Made by a program: the position numbers and the translations under genes. A stretch of DNA of 64,000 nt from the NCBI RefSeq assembly GCF_014119005.1, contig NZ_JACGYX010000001.1, positions 186,001-250,000 on the forward strand, read 5' to 3'. The notes under the pieces are model-generated. The model ran no database searches and was not told the DNA's origin. It saw only the letters and a list, made by a program, of their open reading frames with translations. This DNA is from Psychrobacter sp. GP33 (GTDB lineage: Bacteria > Pseudomonadota > Gammaproteobacteria > Pseudomonadales > Moraxellaceae). Of the stretch, positions 51,599 through 62,137 are shown one piece after another; position 1 is the stretch's first letter; each line of letters begins with the position of its first letter.

Positions 51599-52360
51599 TT
51601 ATTGTTGTGAGCTGTCTGTATCGGTGATATCAGTGCTAGATGTGGCAACTTGTAAAGCGTTGGGTAACATCGGATAGTGATTGAGAATATGACAAAAAAG
51701 CTCCGCGGTTTTTTGTGTGTCATATAGTGCTGAGTGGGCATCATTCCCATCAAAGTCAAGCCCCGCAGCCTTGCAAGCGCGCGCAAGCACGGTTTGTCCA
51801 AAAGCCAAAGCAGATAAAGTCACGGTATCAAAAACAGAAAATTGATGAAATGGGTTATGATTTTTACTATTGGTACGCAGGACGGCAGCATTTAAAAAGT
51901 TTAAGTCAAAATGAGCATTGTGACCTATCAATACGCATTGACGGCAATCTTCTTCCTTACGTACTTCTTTTAGCCCTTTAAAAATTCGACGTAGTGCTAT
52001 TTTTTCATCTTCGGCGATGGCTTTACGCATCGGATTATTGGGGTCAATGCCAGTAAAAGCTAGGGCACTTGGTTCTAAGTTTGCCCCTTCAAAAGGTTCA
52101 ATATGAGCATTGAGTGCCTCTCCTGGATAGAAGATACCGTATTCGTTTAATAAAATAGGAATACAGGCAATCTCTAATAGGGCATCAGTATGCGCGTTAA
52201 ATCCAGCAGTTTCGACGTCAACAACGACAGGCAGAAATTTGCGAAAGCGTTCTTTTAAAGCCATTGGTGCCAATGTTTCTGCCGCTGATTTTTCTTCATG
52301 AATATAAGCATTATTTGGCAAATGATCAGTAGCTGGGGAAGTATTATTTGAGGTGGTCAT
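51599..52360 (-). CDS. rnt: Ribonuclease T
   Basis: RNase T trims the 3' ends of tRNA and other stable RNAs. The 253-residue DEDDh exonuclease has its first acidic pair at Asp48 and Glu50 in VVVDVETAGFN, then TDALLEIACIP, GHNAHFDLNF with the third aspartate, and AHSALYDTQKTA with the catalytic histidine and last aspartate. The body, from RFRKFLP onward, matches E. coli RNase T. The first 35 or so residues are an extra polar extension, with ALAPMALKERF before the core. The C-terminal tail is Ser/Thr/Asp-rich. The start has a weak ribosome-binding site. Confidence 0.94.
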   Translation of the reverse strand: MTTSNNTSPATDHLPNNAYIHEEKSAAETLAPMALKERFRKFLPVVVDVETAGFNAHTDALLEIACIPILLNEYGIFYPGEALNAHIEPFEGANLEPSALAFTGIDPNNPMRKAIAEDEKIALRRIFKGLKEVRKEEDCRQCVLIGHNAHFDLNFLNAAVLRTNSKNHNPFHQFSVFDTVTLSALAFGQTVLARACKAAGLDFDGNDAHSALYDTQKTAELFCHILNHYPMLPNALQVATSSTDITDTDSSQQ

Positions 52361-52485
52361 AACAAGTTAAATCGCTTATATCGGTTGAGCTGTATATTGA
52401 ATAAATAATAGGCAAGTCTTACGTCATAAATAAACGCGATAATATAGACAATATGCTTATATTATCGCGCAGAGCAAAATACCTA

Positions 52486-53556
52486 TTAGTCTTTAATAGA
52501 CCAAGGTAAAGTTTCACCTGCCATAAGTGGCGTAAGGGTTGAGCCATTAAAGTAAGGATAATGTGTCGGTATTTGCATCGGAGTATTAATGAGGGTCACG
52601 GTATTGGTATTGACTGGCAGTCCATAAAACTCTGCGCCAAAACGACTAGTGAAGCCTTCTAGTTTATCAAGCTTGCCCACACTGTCAAAAGCTGTGGCAT
52701 ATAGCGGTAGGGCAGTCGCTGAACTATAGCAGCCAGCACACCCGCATGCTGCTTCTTTTTTATCTGTGGCATGTGGCGCAGAATCCGTACCTAAGAAGAA
52801 CTTAGGGCTGCCACTAGTAGCGACAGCCAATAGCGCTTGCTGATGAGTGGCGCGCTTTAAAATGGGTAAGCAATACATATGCGGCTTGATACCACCCAAT
52901 AGCATGTCATTGCGGTTGAGCATCATGTGCTGGGGAGTAATAGTAGCGCCTATTCGGTTGCCTTGTGCCAATACAAAGTCGGCGGCATCGCTGGTGGTGA
53001 TATGTTCAAGAACAATTTTAAGGGTGGGGAAGCTCGCTATAATTTTTCCCAATACTTCATCTAAAAAGCGCTTTTCACGATCAAAAATATCAACATGAGC
53101 GTGAGTTACTTCACCATGCAGCAACAAAGGTAAATTATATTTTTCCATCGCTGCAAAAACGTCAGCACAAGCAAGAATGTCGGTTACGCCATCGGCTGAA
53201 TTGGTGGTAGCGCCTGCAGGATATAACTTAACAGCTTGTACGATACCTGATTTCGCTGCGATTTCGATATCTTGAACCGAAGTATGGTCCGTCATATACA
53301 AGGTCATGCGCGGATCAAAGGTTGCTTTACGGGCAGCACTGATATCACTGGTGGCAAGCTGCTGCATGATACGCTCACGATAAGCGCGCGCGTCATCGGC
53401 ATTTTTAACAGGCGGTACTAAATTTGGCATGCAGATAACGCGGTTAAAACTGGTCGCGGCATGTGGTACTGTGGTCGCTAAAGCGGCATCGTCACGTAAA
53501 TGGATATGCCAGTCGTCTGGCTGGAGAAGGGTTAACTCTTTAATCGGCTGGGTCAT
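52486..53556 (-). CDS. pyrC: Dihydroorotase
   Basis: PyrC closes carbamoyl aspartate to dihydroorotate in pyrimidine synthesis. The protein is about 356 residues and belongs to the class II (E. coli-type) family. The zinc-binding motif is HIHLRD, the carboxylated lysine lies in [17 protein letters not shown], and further metal histidines lie in LLHGEVTH and VLEHITT. The catalytic aspartate is in [10 protein letters not shown] start it at the ATG at 53556; a GTG at 53565 is possible. It is divergent from argG. Confidence 0.95.
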   Translation of the reverse strand: MTQPIKELTLLQPDDWHIHLRDDAALATTVPHAATSFNRVICMPNLVPPVKNADDARAYRERIMQQLATSDISAARKATFDPRMTLYMTDHTSVQDIEIAAKSGIVQAVKLYPAGATTNSADGVTDILACADVFAAMEKYNLPLLLHGEVTHAHVDIFDREKRFLDEVLGKIIASFPTLKIVLEHITTSDAADFVLAQGNRIGATITPQHMMLNRNDMLLGGIKPHMYCLPILKRATHQQALLAVATSGSPKFFLGTDSAPHATDKKEAACGCAGCYSSATALPLYATAFDSVGKLDKLEGFTSRFGAEFYGLPVNTNTVTLINTPMQIPTHYPYFNGSTLTPLMAGETLPWSIKD

Positions 53557-53884
53557 AGGAATCACGATGCTCTAATAGGTAAAATAGTCAGATAAAAAGG
53601 CGAGATAAAGGGGTTATAAGGGTTTTATAATGATAGCATTTAGTCAGTAGTTATAATAACAGATTTGCCGGCTCGACTGAATATACGCATCGTGTCGGCT
53701 GTAAAGATAAGATAAACTGGCAATAAATACCCACATCATATCGTGCTTGCACTTTTGCCTATCCTAAATATGATGTACACTGAGTAGACACCCTACTTTT
53801 TGTCTGATTCTTACGAATTATGGCTTACTCGTATCATTTTTTTGCATTATTTCTATACTTACCAGCCTTTATTAGGAGTTTTTC
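53557..53884. other. Divergent promoter region of pyrC and argG
   Basis: This 328-base region separates pyrC and argG. A promoter candidate for argG is TTGCAC (53747-53752) with TATGAT (53769-53774), spaced by 16 bases. I see no clear arginine operator. Confidence 0.5.
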
Positions 53885-55123
53885 ATGGCTAAACTAGATC
53901 CAAAAAACATTAATAAAATTGTCTTGGCATATTCTGGTGGTTTGGACACGTCCATTATCGCCAAATGGCTTCAAGATACCTACGACGCTGAAGTGATTAC
54001 CTTCACCGCTGATATCGGTCAGGGCGAAGAAGTTGAGCCAGCACGTGCTAAAGCGCAGGCAATGGGTATCAAAGATATCTATATTGAAGACTTACGTGAA
54101 GAGTTTGCGCGTGATTATGTGTTCCCAATGTTCCGTGCCAATGCCATTTATGAAGGCGAATATTTATTAGGTACCTCTATTGCGCGTCCTCTAATTGCCA
54201 AGCGTTTGGTTGAAATTGCTGCTGAGCATGGTGCTGATGCTATCAGCCATGGTGCAACTGGTAAAGGTAATGACCAAGTACGTTTTGAGCTTGGCGCTGT
54301 TGCCTTGTCGCCTGATGTGGTAACGATTGCCCCTTGGCGTGAGTGGGATTTATCGAGCCGTGAAAGCTTAATGCAATATGCTGAAGAACATAATATCGCC
54401 ATTGATTATGCGGGTAGTAAGAAAAAATCACCGTATTCAATGGATGCTAATCTTTTACATATCTCTTATGAAGGCGGTATCCTAGAAGATCCGTATGCTG
54501 AAGCAGAAGATGATATGTGGCGTTGGTCGGTTAGCCCAGAAGAAGCGCCTGACGAAGCCCAATATCTAGAATTAGAATACGAAAAAGGCGATATCGTTGC
54601 GATTGATGGCGAAAAACTCAAGCCATTTGAAGTAATGATTAAGCTTAATGACATCGGTGGCAAACATGGCGTTGGTCGCTTAGACATCGTTGAAAATCGT
54701 TATGTTGGTATGAAGTCACGTGGTTGCTACGAGACGCCAGCAGGTACGATCATGCTTAAAGCGCATCGCGGTATCGAGTCATTAACCCTTGACCGTGAAG
54801 CGGCGCATCTAAAAGATGAGTTGATGCCACGCTATGCTAAGATTATCTATAACGGCTATTGGTTCAGTCCTGAGCGTCTGATGCTGCAAGCTTTGATCGA
54901 TAAATCACAAGAATATGTTAATGGTACCGTTCGCATAAAATTATACAAAGGCGCGGTTAGCGTCGTTGGTCGTAAGTCAGACGATTCATTGTTTGATGAA
55001 AAAATAGCCACCTTTGAAGATGATGCTGGTGCGTATGATCAAAAAGATGCTGAAGGTTTCATTCGTCTAAATGGTCTACGTCTTGCTATTGAAGCAAGCC
55101 GTGGTCGTGATTTGTCTAAATAA
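53885..55123 (+). CDS. argG: Argininosuccinate synthase
   Basis: ArgG joins citrulline and aspartate using ATP, the penultimate step of arginine synthesis. The 412-residue protein carries the ATP-binding loop [11 protein letters not shown] near the start, [29 protein letters not shown], and [20 protein letters not shown]. Length and motifs are normal. TAGGAG precedes the ATG. A candidate promoter lies about 110 bases upstream, and a terminator follows. Confidence 0.97.
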   Translation: MAKLDPKNINKIVLAYSGGLDTSIIAKWLQDTYDAEVITFTADIGQGEEVEPARAKAQAMGIKDIYIEDLREEFARDYVFPMFRANAIYEGEYLLGTSIARPLIAKRLVEIAAEHGADAISHGATGKGNDQVRFELGAVALSPDVVTIAPWREWDLSSRESLMQYAEEHNIAIDYAGSKKKSPYSMDANLLHISYEGGILEDPYAEAEDDMWRWSVSPEEAPDEAQYLELEYEKGDIVAIDGEKLKPFEVMIKLNDIGGKHGVGRLDIVENRYVGMKSRGCYETPAGTIMLKAHRGIESLTLDREAAHLKDELMPRYAKIIYNGYWFSPERLMLQALIDKSQEYVNGTVRIKLYKGAVSVVGRKSDDSLFDEKIATFEDDAGAYDQKDAEGFIRLNGLRLAIEASRGRDLSK

Positions 55124-55177
55124 GCTCTTATCAACTAGTTTAGGTAATTAGATTTAGACAGTTGGTTATAAATAAAG

Positions 55178-55208
55178 AACAGAGATGTGATGTCTCTGTT
55201 TTTTTTGG
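55178..55208 (+). terminator. Terminator of argG
   Basis: AACAGAGA and TCTCTGTT are perfect complements around a seven-base loop, followed by a run of T. Confidence 0.85.
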
Positions 55209-55329
55209 GTCAAAATTGCTATAAATGTATGATACTTTCTTTCACAAATGAAATTTTTTATAACTAAAATTGTTGCTACACTCATTATTATAAAGAGACT
55301 TAATAATAATTAAAAATGGATAATACTGA

Positions 55330-55863
55330 ATGAAAAATAATGACGGTAAAAACAATATGAGACATGCTGCCTTACGCCTAATTATTAACATTGAAAAACA
55401 AAAGCTTAGCGTTTATCAGCAAAAGATAGAAGTTTGTCATTATGATATTTCTACCGCCAAAAATGGTATTGGTAGCCAGCAAAACAGTGGTTGTACACCG
55501 CTTGGCGCTCATATTATTGCGGAAAAAATTGGGGGTAGTCAGCCTATCAATGCCGTATTTTTGGGACGTGTGCCGACAGGGGAAATTTATAGCGCTGCTC
55601 TTGGTGCACAATATCCTGAGCGCGATTGGATATTAAGCCGGATATTATGGCTAGCAGGTTTAGAAGAGGGCAGCAATAAAGACAGTAACGAGCAAGGCAG
55701 CTGTGATACCTATCAGCGTTACATCTATATTCACGGTACACCCGATAATGAACCTATGGGTGTGCCACGCTCGCACGGCTGTATACGGATGCGCAATCAA
55801 GATATTATTGAGTTATTTGAGCACGTTAAAGAGGGCACACCTGTACATATTATAGCCAGCTAG
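55330..55863 (+). CDS. YkuD-domain L,D-transpeptidase/carboxypeptidase-like protein without signal peptide
   Basis: The catalytic signature is HGTPDNEPMGVPRSHGCIRM (about residues 134-153), with the nucleophile cysteine in SHGC. The N-terminal strand ALRLIINIEKQKLSVYQ matches a YkuD start. No signal peptide or membrane helix is visible. The 177-residue protein is therefore probably cytoplasmic, unlike periplasmic L,D-transpeptidases. Known relatives with this layout include cytoplasmic L,D-carboxypeptidases of peptidoglycan recycling in Acinetobacter. That role is inference. The ribosome-binding site before the ATG is weak; an ATG at 55357 is an alternative. Confidence 0.85.
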   Translation: MKNNDGKNNMRHAALRLIINIEKQKLSVYQQKIEVCHYDISTAKNGIGSQQNSGCTPLGAHIIAEKIGGSQPINAVFLGRVPTGEIYSAALGAQYPERDWILSRILWLAGLEEGSNKDSNEQGSCDTYQRYIYIHGTPDNEPMGVPRSHGCIRMRNQDIIELFEHVKEGTPVHIIAS

Positions 55864-56120
55864 AAGGGAATCATCGCAGCATAATGATATTGTAGGGCAT
55901 GAAAAATAAGTTAAAAAAGGTAATATTACAATATCATTAATAAAAAATACTTAATAATATATAATATAAGTTAAGAATAACGTTAATATAAGAGTTGAGC
56001 TTAGGATAGATGTTTTTAATAAAAGTATTTATTTAGCTCTATATTTAACCCTTATATCTAATATTTAACTTAAAAGCTTACCCTGATGACAAATCAGCCT
56101 AATTAGCAAGGATAATAATA

Positions 56121-56741
56121 ATGACCACAGAAAACTTAGTCAGTTTACAACAAGCCTTTGATACTCGTCGCACTATTTACGCTTTAGGTAATGAGCTACC
56201 CGTTATGCCACAAGCGATTGTTAATATTGCTGAGCGCGTATTACTACATACCCCGTCTGCTTTCAATTCGCAATCATCAAGATTGATAGTACTGTTTGGG
56301 AAACAGCATACTCAGCTTTGGGATATTACCGAAGCTAAATTGCGGCAAGAGGTAGGCAATGGAGACTTTTCGAGCAGTGAAAAAAAGATAGATAGCTTTC
56401 GTGCCGCAGCAGGAACGGTATTATTTTTCGAAGATAGTGACGTGGTTAAAGCGCTGCAAGATAAGTTTCCGCTTTATGCCCATCATTTCCCAACTTGGGC
56501 ACAACAGACCTCAGCCATGCACCAGTATGCGCTTTGGACAGAGCTGCGCACGTTAGAAGTGGGTGCCAGTTTGCAACACTATAATCCTCTGATTGATAAT
56601 GATGTGGCGACAGTATTCAAAGTTCCTGATAACTGGGTGCTGGTTGCCCAAATGCCCTTTGGTAATATTTTAGAGCCAGCCGGTAAGAAAACCTATCAGC
56701 CACTTAATGAGCGTATGCGTGTCCTTGGTCTAGAGAGCTAA
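56121..56741 (+). CDS. Nitroreductase family protein (Frm2-like)
   Basis: This 206-residue protein belongs to the FMN-dependent nitroreductase-like superfamily, in the subgroup with yeast Frm2/Hbn1. FMN contacts are suggested by DTRRTIYAL, HTPSAFNSQSSRLIVLFG, and GASLQHYNPL near the domain end. The subgroup has a compact form without a long insertion. The natural substrate is unknown; relatives act on nitroaromatics or respond to lipid and oxidative stress. AAGGATAATAAT precedes the ATG. A terminator follows. It may be transcribed alone. Confidence 0.88.
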   Translation: MTTENLVSLQQAFDTRRTIYALGNELPVMPQAIVNIAERVLLHTPSAFNSQSSRLIVLFGKQHTQLWDITEAKLRQEVGNGDFSSSEKKIDSFRAAAGTVLFFEDSDVVKALQDKFPLYAHHFPTWAQQTSAMHQYALWTELRTLEVGASLQHYNPLIDNDVATVFKVPDNWVLVAQMPFGNILEPAGKKTYQPLNERMRVLGLES

Positions 56742-56775
56742 TCTTCAAAAAACAGTTATGAAACTTAAAAGTGAT

Positions 56776-56808
56776 AAAAAGACAGCCTATATCAATGGCT
56801 GTCTTTTT
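56776..56808. terminator. Bidirectional terminator
   Basis: AAAAAGACAGCC and GGCTGTCTTTTT pair perfectly around a nine-base loop, with A and T runs on the flanks. It separates the convergent nitroreductase and CYTH genes. Confidence 0.9.
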
Positions 56809-56832
56809 TATAGAGATTTTTATTAAAAACTA

Positions 56833-58329
56833 TCACCAAAATATCGGGCATTCTTGCAGACGATATAAATGCTTTTGCCAGCGTTGCTGTTGCTCTAGCA
56901 GCGTTGCAGCAAGCCACCCAGCGCCATATAATGCTGACGGAGTGGTAACTGATTTTTGTTTATAGCGCTGTTGGTAGTTGAATTGCTGTTGATATTTTTC
57001 AAGTGATTTTTGTGCTTTAACTAAACGCTTTATCCAGCGTTTGCTTGCCTTTTTTGGATATAAAGGGGCAGCAAACTCAGCAATATAGCGTAACTCAGTC
57101 AGTTGCCGATAGATATCGCTATTATTATCCTGCTCAACTTGCAATAAATTGGCCTGTTTTTTTGCTAAAATTTTAGATAACTTATCTATCGCAAGTTTAT
57201 CGGCTTGCGGTTCAGAAGATAGATCACTCATCACAAATTCAATAAGTTCTAATAAAATCAATTGAAAATCATTTGCACACACTGCGTCATTGAGTTTGGT
57301 CTTAATAGGTTCAATCTCCGTGCTCCAATCAATGGACGGCGCCCCATGCTTTTGCAATATTGGCTCAATATTTGTGAGCACATAGGAGGTGCTGACGTAC
57401 TCATAGATTGATGTTGTCGTCAGGTTGACAATACTTAGCCATTCATTATTTAACTGCTCCGAGAATTTACCAAAGGTTTGCAGTGCAGTGGATAAGCGGG
57501 TAAGACCATGAGCAAGTTGTATGGCATGGTGGATGTCGTTACTGCCATCGGCAATCGCACTGCTGTTCGGTAGTATTTGCAATAGACAGTTATGCACAAC
57601 AGCGCGTATAAATTCAGGTAGGTTACTGTTTGTATTAGCCTGTAATAGAGTCAAATCTGCCTCAGCCGCTGGACTATAGGCTTGCTTATTAATTAGTAAG
57701 CCGCCACGCTCCGCTTTGGTAACGGTAGATAGGCACAGCTTATAGCGCTTACACCATACTTTAGCTGTCGCAAATAAAAACCCAAGCTCACCTGCTATTA
57801 GCTCAAACTCGATTTCTTGGATGGCTTGGCGCTGAGTATCATCGCTACCATGAATAATTGCTCCGTAATCATACGCCATCTCTATACTGCTAATATGCTC
57901 ACCACTATCGTCTTCTAGTAATCGCGTCGTACGCTGCACGTCAGTAACATATTGCCGAGTTAAATTTTTCGCCAGTTTTTTTAGTTTAAAATCCATTAAG
58001 GCAGGGGCAATAGCCGTGTTCTTATAAAGTGTCAAATCAGGTAGCAAGTTATTATCAGCCAGCATTGCTTGCACATGGTCGGTATCAAGAACGGTATTGT
58101 GCTCCAAGCGCGCTGCTATACCATCGCCACCTGCTTTAATCGTCTGTACCCATGTTTCGCCCTCTTGGCGTATGCGTAATCCAATACCAGCCGCTGCCAG
58201 TTCCTGCTTTGGGGTATCAAAATAGTGCGCAGACATATGAATATCTTGGGAAGATTTTACTTTTGCTTGGCGCATCAAACCTTTTAAACGAGATTCTGGC
58301 ACCAGAAACTTCAATTCAATTTCATGCAT
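56833..58329 (-). CDS. CYTH-CHAD domain protein, probable inorganic triphosphatase
   Basis: The 498-residue protein starts with a CYTH domain (residues 1 to about 200): the signature EIELKF at the N-terminus, then HYFDTPKQELAAAGIGLRIRQEG and EIEFELIAGEL with acidic metal-binding residues. The second half (about 230-498) is helical and looks like a degenerate CHAD domain, a module that binds polyphosphate. E. coli YgiF has the same layout and hydrolyses inorganic triphosphate. AAGG lies upstream of the ATG. It lies in the same window as ppk1 but is not adjacent. The activity is inferred from family. Confidence 0.88.
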   Translation of the reverse strand: MHEIELKFLVPESRLKGLMRQAKVKSSQDIHMSAHYFDTPKQELAAAGIGLRIRQEGETWVQTIKAGGDGIAARLEHNTVLDTDHVQAMLADNNLLPDLTLYKNTAIAPALMDFKLKKLAKNLTRQYVTDVQRTTRLLEDDSGEHISSIEMAYDYGAIIHGSDDTQRQAIQEIEFELIAGELGFLFATAKVWCKRYKLCLSTVTKAERGGLLINKQAYSPAAEADLTLLQANTNSNLPEFIRAVVHNCLLQILPNSSAIADGSNDIHHAIQLAHGLTRLSTALQTFGKFSEQLNNEWLSIVNLTTTSIYEYVSTSYVLTNIEPILQKHGAPSIDWSTEIEPIKTKLNDAVCANDFQLILLELIEFVMSDLSSEPQADKLAIDKLSKILAKKQANLLQVEQDNNSDIYRQLTELRYIAEFAAPLYPKKASKRWIKRLVKAQKSLEKYQQQFNYQQRYKQKSVTTPSALYGAGWLAATLLEQQQRWQKHLYRLQECPIFW

Positions 58330-58507
58330 GATGGTGACCTTATTATTAGTAAATGTTGGCTCACAGCTATAGAGTGATGATACTCTCTAAAAAGTGATCA
58401 CTATCTTTAATCTTAACACCCTATGTAGCTAATTAGAAAATGACAATGATGTAAATGCTTATATGTATGTACTATAAATAATTAAATGCTATAAAATAAA
58501 CACCCAT

Positions 58508-58543
58508 AAAAAAACCGCCCTACATAGTGTAGGGCGGTTTTTC
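58508..58543 (-). terminator. Terminator of aceA
   Basis: Read leftward, the stem AAAACCGCCCTAC against GTAGGGCGGTTTT is perfect, with a five-base loop and a T-run. It lies about 34 bases after the aceA stop. Confidence 0.93.
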
Positions 58544-58576
58544 TTTTTCTGTAAAATGTACTTTATAGAGTATGGC

Positions 58577-60163
58577 TTATTTGAACTGATCCATAGTGTT
58601 TTTACCACCACCAGCTTTCAGTGCGTTTTCACCTGAGAAGATCTCTTTATGATCATCACCGATGTCAGAACCAGCCATTGCTTGGTGCTTAACTGCTTCA
58701 ACACCTGCACGGATTTCTTTACGTTGTACGCCAGCAACATAAGCAAGCATACCATCTTCACCGAAGTAGCCTTTAGACAATTCGTTCATCTCTAAAGCTG
58801 CAGTATGGTAAGTAGGTAGTGTGATTAGATGATGGAATACACCTGCTTCACGAGCAGCATCGCGTTGGAAGTTTTTCGCAAGCTCATCAGCAGCAGTGTT
58901 CAATTCTGTATCGTCGTAATCGCCGCTCATTAAGTTATCTTTGTTATAAGCAGAGATATCTTTACCTTCAGCTTCCCATGCAGCAATTACTTGCTTACGG
59001 AAGTTTAGCGTCCAGTTAAACGATGGGCTATTGTTATAGACCAATTTCGCTTGTGGTTGTTGCTCTTTAATACGATCAACCATCATTTTGATGTGTTCAA
59101 CGTTAGGAGTAGGCGTTTCGATCCATAATAGATCAGCACCGTTTTCAAGAGCAGTTACACAGTCAAGCACAACGCGGTCAATGTTCGTTTCTTCACGGAA
59201 CTGATACAGACCGTTTGGTAAACGCTTAGGACGAACCAATTTGCCGTCATGCTTAAGCAAGCTGTCGTTTTCGTTAGCAGTTTCTAGCGTAACTTCTTCC
59301 ATTTCGATGAAATCGATATATTTAGAAGCTAAATCACCAGGCTCATTTGATACTGGGATTTTTTGCGTTAGTGATGCGCCTTCAGAGTCAGTACGAGCAA
59401 CGATAACGCCGTCTTCAACACCAAGCTCTAAGAATGCATAACGGATAGCGTTAAGCTTTGAGATATAGTCTTCATGCGGTACAGTAACTTTACCCGCTTG
59501 GTGACCACATTGCTTAGCGTCAGATACTTGGTTTTCGATTTGTAGTGCACAAGCACCCGCTTCGATAAGTTTCTTAGCAAACAAGTAAGTCGCTTCTTCG
59601 TTACCAAAACCTGCATCGATATCAGCAATGATTGGCACAACATGCGACTCAAAGTTTTCAATTTTATCTTGAATAGCTTTAGTGTCTTGACCAGCTTCTT
59701 CAGCAGCGTTTAGCTCACGGAAGTAGTCATTTAATACTTTAGCATCAGCTTGACGTAAGAACGTGTAGATTTCTTCGATAAGATCAGATACTGCAGTTTT
59801 TTCATGCATAGATTGGTCAGGTAATGGACCAAATTCTGAACGAAGCGCAGCTACCATCCAACCTGATAAGTAGATGTATTTTTTAGAAGTCGTACCGAAG
59901 TGTTTTTTGTTCGCATACATAGTTTGCTGAGCGATAAAACCATGCCAAGCACCTAATGATTGCGTGTATTTAGAGGTGTCTTGATCGTATTCTGCCATGT
60001 CTTGGCGCATGATTTTTGCAGTATATTTTGCAATATCTAAACCAGTTTTAAAGCGGTTTTGTACCATCATACGTGCAGCATCAGTTTCGCTGATGTGTTC
60101 CCAGTTACCGTATTTTGCTTTTAATTCACGTACACGTTCGATTGCAGATGTATAAGTTGACAT
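58577..60163 (-). CDS. aceA: Isocitrate lyase
   Basis: Isocitrate lyase splits isocitrate into glyoxylate and succinate, the first step of the glyoxylate shunt. The 528-residue protein belongs to the longer form seen in Pseudomonas and Acinetobacter. The active-site loop reads DAKQCGHQAGK, with the catalytic cysteine; the usual KKCGH is KQCGH here. Other landmarks are IIADIDAGFGNEEATYLFAK, VARTDSEGASLT, YNNSPSFNW and ADLLWIETPTPNV. AAGGAG precedes the ATG. A LysR gene is divergent 935 bases away. Confidence 0.97.
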   Translation of the reverse strand: MSTYTSAIERVRELKAKYGNWEHISETDAARMMVQNRFKTGLDIAKYTAKIMRQDMAEYDQDTSKYTQSLGAWHGFIAQQTMYANKKHFGTTSKKYIYLSGWMVAALRSEFGPLPDQSMHEKTAVSDLIEEIYTFLRQADAKVLNDYFRELNAAEEAGQDTKAIQDKIENFESHVVPIIADIDAGFGNEEATYLFAKKLIEAGACALQIENQVSDAKQCGHQAGKVTVPHEDYISKLNAIRYAFLELGVEDGVIVARTDSEGASLTQKIPVSNEPGDLASKYIDFIEMEEVTLETANENDSLLKHDGKLVRPKRLPNGLYQFREETNIDRVVLDCVTALENGADLLWIETPTPNVEHIKMMVDRIKEQQPQAKLVYNNSPSFNWTLNFRKQVIAAWEAEGKDISAYNKDNLMSGDYDDTELNTAADELAKNFQRDAAREAGVFHHLITLPTYHTAALEMNELSKGYFGEDGMLAYVAGVQRKEIRAGVEAVKHQAMAGSDIGDDHKEIFSGENALKAGGGKNTMDQFK

Positions 60164-61098
60164 CTAGACTTCTCCTTGGTGGGGTATTAAAGATTAACGC
60201 ACAAAAAATCAAGTATTAGAGAGATTATAACTATGTTGCACTGAAATTGCGGGGGATTGCGATTACATTGGTTATATCGAAACTTAATTGTTGCAAGTAG
60301 CACTAAGACTGTATTGAAGTTCAATCCATAAACTACAAGTAGCAATTGATCATAAATCTTAGCCGTACTTACCCTAAACAAACCGAATAAAAATTACAAG
60401 GGTTTTAAATGAGTAGAGTGCTAAAAATAGAAACATTTTGTGTCATTGATACTGACGCTACTTAAGATTTGATTGCTATTGACAAGCTTACAGAGGATCT
60501 AAAGATAACGAACGATAAATTTTTGATGCGCGTTGATAAGATAGTCACGAGCAGTGTGCCTACTTATCAGTAGATAATGATACAATAACCTATAACGTAT
60601 TGAAAGGCTAATAATAAGCCTAATCAATATTATGAGCAGTCGGTCATTAAGCCCGTGCTCTTGTTTATCGCGGTACTATTATAACATAGAGATGGTGCAA
60701 ATAGTTAGACGGTTATACTGATGGTTATGGACTACTTACCAGCCTTATTTACTCTATAAGTTTTATGTAATCGATGTAATATCTAGATGACATGCCAATG
60801 ATTAGCCATAAAACATCATTACTTTGTTGCACTTATGATACGCACTATATCGGTGTTGTTAGAATTTATCTAATTTATGATGTTTATCTTTAGTATTTCA
60901 GTAGATTATAAGCCAATGAAAACAAGGCATGGCAAGAAAAATTAGAAGCTATAAAGAGAAACATATAATTATTAAAGTCTTAAAAAATATGATAATAAAT
61001 AATATATATAGCCAGATTGTCAGCATTTATAGACAGTGGTGGTCGATAGAACCGTCAATATTGTAGTGGCGTTTATTTTTAGGTAAAGAGACATAGAT
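60164..61098. other. 935-base intergenic region between aceA and LysR gene
   Basis: This is the longest gap in the window. It is AT-rich and holds the divergent promoters of aceA and the LysR gene. I see no conserved RNA, strong hairpin or convincing gene. An 18-codon frame with AAGGG upstream (60409-60465) is too short to call. Confidence 0.5.
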
Positions 61099-62097
61099 AT
61101 GAATTTGCAGCGGGTTGATTTGAATTTATTGGTACATTTAGATGTGCTGCTACGAGAAAAAAATGTCACACGCGCCGCTGAGCAATTGGGCATTACTCAG
61201 CCTGCCATGAGTAATATTTTGCGGCGCTTACGTAAGCTGTTTAACGACCCTTTATTGGTACGTTCATCAGAAGGGATGACACCGACGGAGCGCGCGCTTG
61301 AGTTGCAGCCACGTATTCGTGAAGTGCTCGCTGACCTGACGCAAGTGCTAGAACCGCGCACTGAGTTCCGTCCTTACAGCACGTCACGTGTGTTTCGGAT
61401 TATGACCTCCGATTATGCTGAAGCGACGTTGGTTCCAAAGCTGGTTAAGGCATTGCGTTCTGAAGCTCCCAATGTCATTTTAGACTTTTTAACGCCTTCT
61501 GATGTGTCGTATCGAGATATGGAACAAGGACGCGTTGACTTGGCGATTAATCGTTTTAACGAGATTCCGCAAAGTTTTCATCAAGTTTTAGTCTGGCGTG
61601 ATACATTTAGCTGTTTGCTATCGGCAGACAGCCCGTATGCCAACCGTTTTAATCTCAAAAATTATCTAAAAGGTCAACATGTTTGGGTATCAAAAACGGG
61701 TATGGGCGTTGGCTTTGGGGTTAATCCTGAGAAATCTGGCGGTTTAGGGTCGATCGATCAAGCACTACAGCGATTGGGACAAAAGCGGCAAATCAGCGTC
61801 TTTACGCGTCATTATCAGATGCCTGCGATGCTTGCTGCTAATAAAGATTTGATTGCGACATTGCCGACGCGAGTGGCGCGCATGCAGGCAACCAATGACA
61901 GTATTATTATGAAAGAGCCGCCGTTTTTTATTCCAGAGTTTGAGCTGACAATGGCATGGTCACCCTTGTTACAGCATCATCCAGCGCACCGTTGGTTACG
62001 CCAGCTGATTATGCATGTGGCGCGGCAAGTGGTGGCGGACGAAGAAGAACAAAAACAGCAGGAAAAAGAAATTCCAGTGAGTAATCAGTTTTTCTAA
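61099..62097 (+). CDS. LysR family transcriptional regulator
   Basis: This 332-residue DNA-binding protein has a winged helix-turn-helix at residues 6-65, with VTRAAEQLGITQPAMSNILRRLRKLF as the recognition segment. A periplasmic-binding-like effector domain follows, opening with SRVFRIMTSDYAEATLVPKLVKAL. It falls in the NodD-like branch of LysR. The divergent aceA suggests control of acetate or related metabolism, but the long intergenic gap makes the target uncertain. Effector and regulon are unknown. AAGAGA lies upstream of the ATG. The C-terminal tail is Glu/Gln/Lys-rich. Confidence 0.92.
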   Translation: MNLQRVDLNLLVHLDVLLREKNVTRAAEQLGITQPAMSNILRRLRKLFNDPLLVRSSEGMTPTERALELQPRIREVLADLTQVLEPRTEFRPYSTSRVFRIMTSDYAEATLVPKLVKALRSEAPNVILDFLTPSDVSYRDMEQGRVDLAINRFNEIPQSFHQVLVWRDTFSCLLSADSPYANRFNLKNYLKGQHVWVSKTGMGVGFGVNPEKSGGLGSIDQALQRLGQKRQISVFTRHYQMPAMLAANKDLIATLPTRVARMQATNDSIIMKEPPFFIPEFELTMAWSPLLQHHPAHRWLRQLIMHVARQVVADEEEQKQQEKEIPVSNQFF

Positions 62098-62137
62098 TAG
62101 CTTGTTTATTCATTTAATTGCTTCAACAACAGAAGAT

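Noticed and set aside
60409..60465. 18-codon frame with AAGGG upstream in the aceA-LysR gap
   Set aside because: Too short to support without conservation data.
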